Positions 56,601 to 64,000 of a DNA stretch of 64,000 nucleotides are shown one piece after another. A program made the position numbers and the translations under genes. The notes under the pieces are model-generated. The model ran no database searches, was not told where the DNA came from, and was given only the letters and a program-made list of their open reading frames with translations. Source of the stretch: Babylonia areolata (Eukaryota > Mollusca > Gastropoda > Neogastropoda > Buccinidae); the NCBI RefSeq assembly GCF_041734735.1, contig NC_134887.1, forward strand, positions 39,260,378 to 39,324,377. The letters are read 5' to 3'. Each line of letters starts with the position of its first letter. Position 1 is the stretch's first letter.

Positions 56601-59600
56601 GCAACTGCCGAAGACTGGTTAAAGTGTTGGACTTTTAATCTGAGGGTCCCGAGTTCAAATCTCAGTGACGGTGCCTGGTGGGTAAAGGGTGGAGATTTTT
56701 CCGATCTCCCAGGTCAACATAATCATGTGCAGACCTGCTTGTGCATGAACCCCTTTCGTGCGTATATGCAAGCAAAAGATCAAATAGCCATGTTGAAGAT
56801 CCTGTAATCCATGTCAGTGTTCGGTGGGCTATGGAAACAAGAACATTCCCAGCATGCACACCCCCGAAAATGGAGTATGGCTGCCTACATGGAGGGGTTA
56901 AAACGGTCATACACGTAAAAGCCCACTCGTGCACATATACGTGAAAGTGGGAGTTGCAGCCCACGAACAAAGTAGAGATTCAAAAAGGTCCCCACGGGGG
57001 CCACATGGAAAAACAAAACGGGAAAAAGGCAAACAATACATGGCGACAATGTATGTGACAAGGTGACACAGTACAGGATGGACTTGCTATAAAGTAAATG
57101 AAATAATGCTGCGCTTGGAGTATTATCTGAACACAAAAACATCTAATTTCAAATAACACAAACTGCACTAACAATGAACAACCCAAAGTGTACAGAAATC
57201 CAGCATAATAATTTTCATTTATAAATTTAGACAGTTTCAACAAACATGACTCATTCTTTGTCACAAACAATTGTGTGAACTTCAAAGCATTTGAGTTTCT
57301 GTTGTAATATGGCTTTCACAAATGCTTTATATAGTGACTGAAAAAAAGAACACTGAAATATATCATGGAACTCTTTCTGTTGTAATATGGCTTTCACAAA
57401 CGTTTTCTATGGCGACTGAAAAAACGAACACCAAAATATATCATGGAACTTTCTGTTGTAATATGGCTTTCACAAACGTTTTCTATGGCGACTGAGTTTC
57501 AGTTTCAGTTTCAGTAGCTCAAGGAGGCGTCACTGCGTTCGGACAAATCCATATACGCTACACCACATCTGCCAAGCAGATGCCTGACCGGCAGTGTAAC
57601 CCAATGACACTGAAATATATCATGGAACTCTTTCAGTTGTAATATGGCTTTCACAAAAAAAACCAAATGGCGACTGAAAAAAAGAAAACCGAAATATATC
57701 ATGGAACTCATCACCAAGATCATTCAAGCTGCATTCAGCACACACATACTTCTGGGACTCTGAAAAGCGAGGAATCTGTGAGGGAAGCAGGTTCTCCTCC
57801 CAGCGGGCGGAGGCAGAGGAGTTGGCCATGGAGCTGCTGGTGGCGGCCGCTTTGGACCGGGCCAAATCCATCACACACTCCACCACATCCAGGATGAAGC
57901 TCAGCTTGGCCATTGTCTGGTTGTGGTTGTCCTGCACAAACACACACAGGTCAGCAACTCAAGGTCAAGGTCCCATCATCTGGTTGTGATTGCCCTGCAC
58001 AAACACACACAGGTCAGCAACTCAAGGTCAAGGTCCCATCATCTGGTTGTGATTGCCCTGCACAAACACACACAGGTCAGCAACTCAAGGTCAAGGTCCC
58101 ATCGTCTGGTTGTGATTGCCCTGCACAAACACACACAGGTCAGCAACTCAAGGTCAAGGTCCCATCGTCTGGTTGCGATTGTCCTGCACAAACACACACA
58201 GGTCAGCAACTCAAGGTCAAGGTCCCATCATCTGGGTGTAATTGTCCTGCACACACACAAGTCAACGATTCAAGGTCACAACCCTCATAGCCTTTTACAG
58301 CCATCGAGGCAGTTTCAGTTTCTCAGGGAGACATCACTGCATTCGGACAAATCTATATGCACCACACCGCATCTGCTTGGCAGATGCCTGACCAGCAGCA
58401 TAACCCAATGTGCTTAATCAGGCCTTGAGTGCATCCATTTATTTGTGCACATGTCAGAGTAGATTTCCTCTACAGAATTTTACCAGAGGACAGCACGCTC
58501 ATTGCCATGGGTCTCTTCTTCAGTGCGCCAAGTGAGTGCTGCATACAGAACCTTGGTTTATCATATCATCCGAATGACTAGACACTCAGTTTGATTTTTT
58601 CAGTCAAGCTTGGCAGAAAGTGTGAGAGCGGGACAGTGAGTGAATTCACATCCACTGTGTCCAGGGTTCGACATGGAAACAGCAGGGCCTGATCCTCTCC
58701 ATCCGACATTTTAACCTTTCCCCAACTGAAGTCAAGTACACTGTCCACCTGGGAAGCGAGAGAATCTGAGCACACTGGTTCAAATTACGGCTTAGCCGCC
58801 GATATTTTCTCCCCCTCCACTAGACCTTGAGTGGTGGTCTGGACGCTAGTCATTCAGATGAGACGATAAACTGAGGTCCCGTGTGCAGCATGCACTTAGC
58901 GCATGTAAAAGAACCCATGGCAACAAAAGGGTTGTGCCTGGCAAAATTCTGTAGTAAAAATCGATAGGAAAAACAAATAAAACTGCACGCGGGAAAAAAT
59001 ACAAAAAAATGGGTGGCGCTGTAGTATAGCGACGCGCTCTCCCTGGGGAGAGCAGCCCGAATTTCACACAGAGAAATCTGTTGTGATGAAAAGAAATACA
59101 GATACAAATTCAACACCTGGGTGGAGTGAGGGACGTCAGAGAAAAGTGACTTTGCCCAGGGCACAACACCACCATGCTGAAACAGGGTCTCAAACCCCGA
59201 TCACTGCTGAACACTGGATCACATGTCCAACCCCTAACTGATTCTGCCACGGCGCTTTCACACAACAGCGTACACCTTTGCCAAGGGGGTATAAGAAGTT
59301 TTCTGCAAAACTGCCTATTTTCAAAGTGCTGGCGTCAGCGTGCTGAGAATAAAAACAGCTCACATTTTGCACCTGTTTGCAATGATTGTTTAGATTTGCC
59401 TTCTATTTCTCCAGAAAAAGTTGTATCATTCTAATAGTCTCCGCTTTCCATTTATTGATCTTCAAAATCTGCCAAGAGTCATTTTTTAGATTTTAAAGGC
59501 ATGCTATCAGCATCAACGTGAATGGACTGACAGACAGAAAATACGAAAAAAACTTAGCCGTATGAAGAGCACAAAACAGGAGTCATGATGGCTGCCGGAA

Positions 59601-62600
59601 AAAGAGGGCGCTAGCCAGTGGGACAAAGGGGAGGTTACTTACTTCCGGGAGGTTATCGGCCACAGTTACTTTCGTTTTCTCCGCATAGGCGGATACTAGT
59701 TTGGACAGGACAGGAATGTCAGACCCCTGCCGGAGTCTGCACTAGTTGGGTCACAGTTAAGTATGTGTAATTAAATGGATTTCACATTTACTGCACTAAA
59801 CTTGTACATGCTTTTCTTCCCCCCCACACCCCTTTTAATTTATTAGGACATCTTGCTACAGTACATATTCTTGAAGCTACATGCTTATAATCTCACATGA
59901 CACAGTTTGTCCTGATACTATCAAATGATTATGGTCTCATCAACATGACCCCTCAGTGTCGACAAAAGTCGCCTACGACGGTGCCCTGTCTCGTCAACTA
60001 AAGTCGCTTGTGGCCGTGAAAGAGTTAAAGCCAGCTCTCCAAATGACTGTCGTCAGAAGTCAAAACTCTTCCCCCTTCAGACAGACTTTTAACCCCAGTG
60101 TCCCCACAGCTTACATCCATCAGGGTGTCCTCAGACAGCTCTGGCGCGGTGAAGGGCACGTTGTCAAACTTGGGAGGTGAGGCCGTGAACTGCATGGTCA
60201 GGTAAGGCGACAGCTCCTTCAGGCCGCCGGTCTGTCGAGGCGAGGACGAGATGATCCGCTCCTGCTCCATGGAAGACGGCGATGACCCTCGACCCTTGTC
60301 GCAGCTCTGAGACGACAGTCGTTCTCGACTCCCTGCCCACGATAACACAGCCCCTAGACCTGCTGGCAGAGGAGGAGTTCAGAGGGAGATTAGGTTATTG
60401 GTTTCTGTTGGTTTAGGTGAAAAAACAAAAGAAACATCCCTTTGTTTTTTGCTGTTGTTTTTGATGAACGGTTATTAAGTTACTCCTACCACTGAGAGTC
60501 TGCTCCAGCAGAGGCAGACTACTGCTTACAAAACCCTTACTGCTGGAGGCATATGAAAATTGTTAACAAAGATTGTTATGACAATCACAATAAAAACCGT
60601 TAACAAATTCTTTCAACCTCCATATCCTTTCTTCTATTTTTTTTCACGTTCATATCAAACAAATATTCATTAAAAATATGATTGATTACAACGTAAAGAA
60701 ACACTAAGACTTTTTTCTTTCTTTTTTGAGTGACACACTGAAGTGTGAGACATAAAGAAAATGTACCTTCTGATCTGCTGTTTGATTCTGGACACAACTA
60801 AGGTACAATGGGCCAATAGTTGTTACATCTCTAAAAGTCAACAGGTCCATAATTACCCCCTTTCAAGACTTGCGATCACATTAGCTGCCATCTGAAGAAT
60901 TTTACTGGTATGAAAGTGCTTTGATTTGTCTGTGCGAGATTCTACACTATTTATTAAACAACTGTTGTTGGTTTTTTTGTTGTTGTTGTTTTATGTTTTT
61001 TTGTTGTTTTTTTAATGCATTAAAATTTCAAGACTTTTCTACATCCTAAAGGGCAAAAATACATATTTTCCATGACTTTTCCAGACTTCCCAGACCATGC
61101 TAACCATGTAAAAAAGAAAGGGAAAAGAACCCCCAACCCCCTTCCTCCCCCCAAAACACCCCTCAACAACAACAACAACAAAAAATCATTAAAATACCAA
61201 CAACAACAAAATCAGTATGATATGGAAACACTGCCCTCCCCCAACCCCCTGCCCCCCACACCCCCCTCCACCCAACCCCCACCTTCCCACCCCTTGAACG
61301 ACGTCTCACCTGCGGCAGGCTGCTGGTGTGTGGCGTAGGCATGGCGCAGCATGTGCTGGGAGTGGAACGGCTGGGACCGCAGGTCTGGCTCCGTGCAGCA
61401 CCGGTGACAAGGTTCCATTCCCGGCTCCCTCATACCTCCTGTGGTGGTGACAGCAATGTGCGTGGTGTTATCACTGTGTTTGTTGGGCTTGAGGGAGGTG
61501 GGGTGTGTGTGTAGGGGGGAAGGGGGGACTTGGGGGGGAGAGCCGGGGGGGGGGGGGGGGGAGTGCGAGAATGAGACAGTGTGTATGTGTGAAAGAATAT
61601 GAGAAAGTCAGACGGTGAGAGGAAAAGAGACAGAGAGAGCATGAGAGGCACAGAGAGAGAGAGAGGGGTGAGATAGTGGAAAAAATGGATGAGATTGAGA
61701 GAGTTGAGTGACATCGATAGAAACAGTGTGTGTGTGTGTGAAAGAACACATATAAGAAAATTAGAAGGTGAAAGGAAAGAGACAGAGAGAGCACCAGAGA
61801 CAACAGAGAAAAAGAGGGAGGAGAGCGACAGTGAGACAGTGAAAAAGTGGATGAAAGAGTGGGTGAGAGTCAGAGGTAGAGACAGTGTGTATATGTAAAA
61901 GAACATAAGAAAGTGAGAGGGTGAGAGGAAAGAGACTGAGAAAGACAGAAAGACAGAGAGAGACAGAGACAGAGAGACAGACAGACGGACAGAGACAGAG
62001 AGAGACAGAGAGAGACAGACAGACAGACGGACAGAGAGAGACAGAGACAGAGAGACAGACAGACGGACAGAGACAGAGAGAGACAGAGACAGAGAGACAG
62101 ACAGACGGACAGAGACAGAGAGAGACAGAGACAGACAGAGACAGAGAGAGAGCAAAAAAGAGTGAGAGTGTGTCTGAGAGTATGTGTGTGAGTGAGCGAG
62201 TGAGTGAGAGACTACACTTACAATCAGACCTTTCCCCAACCCAGAACCAACACTTTTCAACCTTCAACTCTTCTCCAACTCACAACACACCCCCAACCCT
62301 ATCAACTCTAACACATACACACACACACACACACACACATCACCCTTGCTCCCACAACTTCCATCACGGCTGAAAACCTGACGCAATGCTGATGATGCAA
62401 CTTCCGAACTGAAGGCGACCCAACTGGCCATTGAAAAGGGAAACCGAGCTGCCACCCATATTATTATTATAAAAATATTATAAACCACTGTGGACTATGT
62501 GTGAACAAATCCCCCATTCTTTTTTTTTTTAATTCAGAGGATGCGGCTTATATGACGATGCGCTCAATCACCCGATTTTTACAGGACACACCAACACACA

Positions 62601-63533
62601 CACATCACACACACCACAACAGACATCATCACACACCACTTCTCTCCCTGTCTGTGATCCACCCATCCCCATTATCTCTCACACTCACACAAAACAGGAC
62701 AACACACACACTCACCCACACCCAACCCCCCACACACACCAACCTTCTCTCTGTGTCTGTGACCCTACTCCTACCCCCCCCTCTCTCTCTCTCACACACA
62801 CACACAAAACAGGACAACACACACACACACTCACTCACTCACTCACACACCCCCACACCAACCTCTCCGTGTCTGTGACCCTACCCCTACCCCCCCCCCC
62901 CTCTCACTCACAAACACACACACACACACACAAAACAGGACAACACACACACACACTCACCCCCCTCCACCCCCCCCACACACACCAACCTCTCTGTGTC
63001 TGTGACCCTACCCCTAACCCTCTCTCACACACACACACATAAAACAGGACAACACACACACTCACCCACTCCCACACCAACCCTCTCTCCATGTCTGTGA
63101 CCCTACCCCTAACCCCCCCCTCTCTCTCTCTCACCCACCCCCACACACAAAACAGGACAACACACACACTCACCCACCCCCACCCCACACCAACCTTCTC
63201 TCCGTGTCTGTGACCCACAGACGCCGGCCGTCTCTGTACTGCTGGAGTAGCGGTGATACCTCATGTCCTGCAACCTGCACCGGTCCTGTACACCGGGCAC
63301 CACCACCGCCGAGGAGGCCGGCGGAGGAGGGTGGAAGGAAGGAGGGTTGGGGCAGGGCTGGGTGGGGGACCCGGGGACCACGGTGAGGGGGGAGTGGGTG
63401 AGGGTGTGGGTGTGGGTGTGAGCGTGGGTGACCCCTACCCCACTGCCACAGCCAGTAGTAGTGGTGGTGGTGGGTGGGTGGAAGGCACCGCTACCGCCGC
63501 ATGCCAGCACTGCTGCTGCTGGGGAGGCGCTCG
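47529..63533 (-). CDS. ULK1: ULK1/ULK2 (Atg1) autophagy kinase, C-terminal half, 9 exons, 5' partial
   Basis: Minus-strand exons in transcript order: 63533-63219, 61438 (or 61435)-61310, 60359-60115, 57931-57750, 56559-56441, 56088-55937, 53884-53840, 51459-51369, 47605-47529. The last seven fit phase exactly and give about 302 residues to the stop. The order matches ULK1/2: PPKFDNVPFTAPELSEDTLM, NQTMAKLSFILDVVECVMDL, LLEQLVLYLRALQMMGQS, HELYMSCIEECRKLYQQL, TADKLIYNYAVEQ, QAAALDEVSGNSKE, RYTTAQVLLHSLAQM. This is the EAT domain of two MIT-like bundles, which binds ATG13 and membranes when autophagy starts. The kinase domain and most of the spacer lie beyond the right edge. A single ULK1/2 gene is usual in invertebrates, so the symbol stands for the ULK1/2 orthologue. 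Confidence 0.93.
47629..48430. repeat. Minisatellite, ~33 bp unit, first block
   Basis: Unit GAGATGCTGGTGTTTAGTGG then AGTAAGAGAGAGG, 25 or more copies with GA-length changes. Starts about 24 bases upstream (transcript sense) of the last ULK exon. Confidence 0.96.
48431..49092. repeat. Degraded mosaic resembling 46430-47320
   Basis: TTTTTGTCATGATGG, GGCGTTATGCTGTGTGT, TGAATGAGC-like and CCTCTCTTCAAAAGCTGC pieces follow in the same order as at 46640, 46697, 46927 and 47166, mixed with minisatellite phrases (GGAGATG, TGTTTAGTG, GAGTAAGA). Confidence 0.8.
49093..49580. repeat. Minisatellite, ~33 bp unit, second block
   Basis: Same unit as 47629-48430, about 14 copies. Exact 33 bp steps give an 11-residue frame with no gene behind it. 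Confidence 0.96.
50205..50335 (-). mobile_element. SINE C tail, reversed
   Basis: GTTTCAGTTTCAATTTCTCA to CCAGCAGCGTAACCCAAAAC and AGGCCTTGAG. Confidence 0.85.
50341..50530 (+). mobile_element. Left part of a G-type element related to the MITE at 55474
   Basis: Shares GAGTTTGTATTATACTCCAT, TGGTGATACATATACTTACC and CTTAGCCAATCAAACACCTC with the MITE, but continues into different sequence (50530-50930) instead of a right end. Confidence 0.75.
50531..50930. other. Unclassified, possibly the inside of a longer G-type element
   Basis: Contains an open frame from 50537 and, in another frame from about 50790, MPRMPSYEGRDHDAGTDTRQ. No family recognised and no right terminus found. Confidence 0.35.
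50930..51182 (-). mobile_element. SINE C head and core, reversed
   Basis: CAGAGTGGATTTCTGCTACA, GACCTCGGTTTATTATCTCA and GGGATTCGAACCTGGACTCT, ending at GAATGGTTAAG (reverse). Confidence 0.8.
51369..51459 (-). CDS. ULK1: ULK1/2 exon: last EAT helices
   Basis: It codes CFQRYTTAQVLLHSLAQM then TRNDHDKLLLEK. Acceptor GTTGCACAG, donor GTGAGT, ending one base into a tyrosine codon completed at 47605. Confidence 0.95.
51505..51645 (-). mobile_element. SINE A head fragment, reversed, diverged
   Basis: GTGCCGTGACCATGATTCGA, ACCTGGGACCCTCAGACTGA and AACCACTTGGCTGTTACGGC. Confidence 0.8.
52195..53757. repeat. Minisatellite, ~37 bp unit, about 42 copies
   Basis: Unit TTCAGCATGTTCATGGTAAG then GGGCAGCACCCTGACAG; copies differ at few sites (TTCAG/TTTAG, GACTG/GACAG). 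The largest array in the window, between two ULK exons. Confidence 0.97.
53840..53884 (-). CDS. ULK1: ULK1/2 micro-exon (15 codons)
   Basis: A 45 bp exon coding CQAAALDEVSGNSKE, matching ULK1 QSAALDEMFQHRE. Acceptor TTTGACAG, donor GTGAGT, phase 0 on both sides. Confidence 0.93.
53930..54315 (-). mobile_element. SINE B, full length, reversed
   Basis: From AACAGATTTCTCTGTGTGAA through ACCTCGGTTTATCGTCTCAT to the head CTCTAGGCCATCACTCCA. Confidence 0.93.
54540..54815 (-). repeat. Dispersed repeat F, reversed
   Basis: Shares TTAAATAACATACTTACCGT, CAACTAGTGCAGACTC, GGGGTCTGACATTCCTGTCC and GCAGCCATCATGACTCCTGT with 59548-59770. Confidence 0.88.
55038..55412 (+). mobile_element. SINE A, full, with short target duplication
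   Basis: ATAATTT lies before the head (about 55032) and after the tail (about 55410). Confidence 0.92.
55474..55768. mobile_element. MITE with ~52 bp terminal inverted repeats (element G)
   Basis: Left end GGAGGAGTTTGTATTATACT then CCATGTTTGGTGATACATAT. Right end, reversed, GGTGGAGTTTGTATTATACT then CTATGTTTGGTGATACATAT. 295 bp with no coding. A partial extra end follows at 55769-55810. Superfamily not assigned; no clear target duplication. Confidence 0.88.
55937..56088 (-). CDS. ULK1: ULK1/2 exon: second MIT bundle of EAT domain
   Basis: It codes LHQQHELYMSCIEECRKLYQ, QLGSICKTPLTPQLVV and NTADKLIYNYAVEQ. Acceptor CATTTCCAG, donor GTCAGC. It corresponds to ULK1 RRLNELYKASVV through AERLIFSHAVQ. 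Confidence 0.96.
56395..56440 (+). repeat. Short GTCGGACACGACTGACTGT repeat beside an ULK donor
   Basis: CTGATGGTCACAGTCGGACA then CGACTGACTGTCGTTC, shared with about 15117 and, reversed, with 1030-1075 and 1235-1300. It ends at the donor of the exon 56441-56559. Confidence 0.75.
56441..56559 (-). CDS. ULK1: ULK1/2 exon: EAT domain helices
   Basis: It codes LLEQLVLYLRALQMMGQSIG then LAEHEMKEDRLQYVNSLKN, close to the ULK1 block AEQLVLYLKVAELL. Acceptor TGCGCAG, donor GTGAGA, ending one base into a valine codon. Confidence 0.96.
56590..56975 (+). mobile_element. SINE A, diverged
   Basis: GGTTAAAGTGTTGGACTTTT, CCCAGGTCAACATAATCATG and TGGGAGTTGCAGCCCACGAA. Confidence 0.85.
57300..57720. repeat. 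Tandem ~70-75 bp unit, about 5 copies, split by a SINE C tail
   Basis: TGTAATATGGCTTTCACAAA, ATGGCGACTGAAAAAA and AAATATATCATGGAACT recur; 57492-57604 is a reversed SINE C tail (AGCTCAAGGAGGCGTCACTG). Confidence 0.9.
57750..57931 (-). CDS. ULK1: ULK1/2 exon: first MIT bundle of EAT domain
   Basis: It codes DNHNQTMAKLSFILDVVECV then MDLARSKAAATSSSMANSSA and ENLLPSQIPRFSESQ. Acceptor GTTTGTGCAG, donor GTATGT, ending two bases into a lysine codon. The acceptor and the first ~17 exon bases are repeated about six times upstream (57932-58290). Confidence 0.93.
57905..58290. repeat. Minisatellite, ~63 bp unit, ~6 copies, carrying an ULK splice acceptor
   Basis: Unit GGTCAGCAACTCAAGGTCAA, GGTCCCATCATCTGGTTGTG then ATTGCCCTGCACAAACACAC. 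On the minus strand each unit reads TGTTTGTGCAG followed by exon-like GGCAATCACAACCAGA; the terminal unit is the real junction at 57931. Confidence 0.95.
58310..58650 (-). mobile_element. SINE C, reversed, tail and core
   Basis: GTTTCAGTTTCTCAGGGAGA, CAGATGCCTGACCAGCAGCA and CTTGGTTTATCATATCATCC. Confidence 0.85.
58735..59110 (+). mobile_element. SINE B, head truncated
   Basis: GGGAAGCGAGAGAATCTGAG to TTTCACACAGAGAAATCTGT. Confidence 0.92.
59548..59770 (+). repeat. Dispersed repeat F
   Basis: AACTTAGCCGTATGAAGAGC, ATGATGGCTGCCGGAAAAAG, ACTTCCGGGAGGTTATCGGC and CTGCACTAGTTGGGTCACAG. Confidence 0.9.
60115..60359 (-). CDS. ULK1: ULK1/2 exon: end of spacer and start of EAT domain
   Basis: It codes LGAVLSWAGSRERLSSQSC, ERIISSSPRQTGGLKELSPY and PPKFDNVPFTAPELSEDTLM. 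The last matches the ULK1/2 block APELPEETLM. Acceptor GCCAGCAG, donor GTAAGC, phase 0 at the 3' end. Confidence 0.9.
60365..61309. other. ULK intron without a recognised element
   Basis: AT-rich with GTT/TTG runs near 60962-61010 and AACAAC, CCCC tracts near 61115-61290. Confidence 0.5.
61310..61438 (-). CDS. ULK1: ULK1/2 exon: Cys/His-rich spacer segment
   Basis: It codes MREPGMEPCHRCCTEPDLRS then QPFHSQHMLRHAYATHQQPA. Donor GTGAGA, phase 1, which joins the next exon in frame as a glycine. Two overlapping acceptors (after ACAG at 61439 or after GGAG at 61436) are possible; only the second avoids a stop if joined to the donor at 63218. Confidence 0.75.
61545..62195. repeat. Polypurine (GAGACAGA)n array
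   Basis: GAGAGACAGAGACAGAGAGA and ACAGACGGACAG variants, near-pure purine on the plus strand, preceded by a G run at 61546-61560. Confidence 0.95.
62590..63217. repeat. Minisatellite with (CA)n, unit ~100 bp, about 6 copies, ending at an ULK donor
   Basis: CACACCAACCTCTCTCCGTG, TCTGTGACCCTACCCC then CTCTCTCTC and CACAAAACAGGACAACACAC. The last unit reads GTCTGTGACCCAC at the donor of exon 63219-63533. Confidence 0.93.
63219..63533 (-). CDS. ULK1: ULK1/2 exon: Pro/Ser/Thr-rich spacer (probable)
   Basis: It is open for 105 codons after acceptor TTGATTTCCAG. It codes a low-complexity spacer: a run of six threonines, a His/Thr-rich stretch, PSFHPPPPASSAVVV, then RLQDMRYHRYSSSTETAG. ULK spacers are poorly conserved, so the call rests on position, open frame and splice signals. 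The best donor in phase is GTGGGT at 63218; with the next acceptor at 61435 it gives a cysteine codon. Confidence 0.6.
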
Positions 63534-63579
63534 CTGGAAATCAATAATTTTGTCAATGAGTTTTGTTTTGTTTGTGTGT

Positions 63580-63810
63580 GCGTGTGTGGTTTTTGTTGTT
63601 GTTGTTTGTTTGTTTGTTGTTTTTTTTTGTTGTTACGTTTTCATTCTCATTCGACACAGCAATAGCTGAAAGTACATGCATACACATAACAATACGTGTC
63701 AATGAGTTTCGTTCATGGTTTTTGTTGTTGTTGTTGTTGTTTTGTTTTCTTTTTACATTTTAATTCTCATTCAACACTGCTACAGCTTAAAGTATATGCA
63801 TATGTATATA
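63580..63810. repeat. Two tandem copies of ~120 bp
   Basis: GTTTTTGTTGTTGTTGTT, ATTCTCATTC(G/A)ACAC and GC(A/T)TAAAGTA-like pieces occur at 63590 and 63718. Confidence 0.8.
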
Positions 63811-63824
63811 CATACATGCATGCA

Positions 63825-63867
63825 CACAACACACACACACTAAAATACAAGCACACACACTAGAATA

Positions 63868-63902
<35 letters not shown>

Positions 63903-64000
63903 ATACAAGCACACACACACACACACACTAAAATACAAGCACACACACACACACACTAAAATACAAGCACACACACACACACACACTAAAATACAAGCAC
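63825..64000. repeat. Compound (CA)n / ACTAAAATACAAGC array
   Basis: ACTAAAATACAAGCACACAC repeats with 12-18 bases of CA between; continues past the window edge. Confidence 0.95.

Overview
The window is animal nuclear DNA, with short exons split by introns of about 0.3 to 4 kb that are packed with minisatellites, microsatellites and tRNA-headed SINEs. Intron and repeat style and the SINE modules suggest a marine mollusc, probably a gastropod. That is inference from the repeats, because the two genes are conserved across animals.

Two genes face each other tail to tail. From the left edge to about 29.57 kb, on the plus strand, lie fifteen exons of an ACAD10/ACAD11-type gene: an aminoglycoside-phosphotransferase-like kinase fused to an acyl-CoA dehydrogenase. 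All fourteen exon junctions keep phase and give 761 residues ending at a natural stop. Only the extreme N-terminus, and any upstream HAD domain, lies off the left edge. From the right edge down to 47.53 kb, on the minus strand, lie nine exons of an ULK1/2 (Atg1) autophagy kinase: part of the Ser/Pro/Thr-rich spacer and the whole C-terminal EAT/MIT domain. The kinase domain lies off the right edge. Both proteins belong to ordinary cell metabolism (hydroxy-acyl-CoA catabolism and autophagy initiation); nothing suggests that they work together.

The space between the two stops (29.6-47.5 kb) holds two SINEs and a LINE tail up to 35 kb. It then turns AT-rich and single-copy-like with few repeats (35.3-47 kb), and could be the ULK 3' UTR or intergenic. 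No further gene is recognised there.

The repeats are the unusual part. Three SINE families (called A, B and C here) recur on both strands, several with clear 11-13 bp target duplications. There is a deleted pogo-like DNA transposon inside a minisatellite, two LINE 3' fragments plus a LINE tail, a 295 bp MITE with 52 bp inverted repeats, and at least twelve different minisatellites. Repeats meet splice sites again and again. Exon 10 of the ACAD gene has its 3' end and donor copied four times in tandem. An ULK exon has its acceptor copied about six times. A 99 bp piece of ACAD exon 9 is copied 8 kb downstream together with the SINE that precedes it. At least five functional acceptors lie within about 30 bases of a SINE, a dispersed repeat or a minisatellite. 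A stretch near 48.4-49.1 kb reads like a blurred blend of a minisatellite and the sequence at 46.4-47.3 kb, and may be an assembly artefact.
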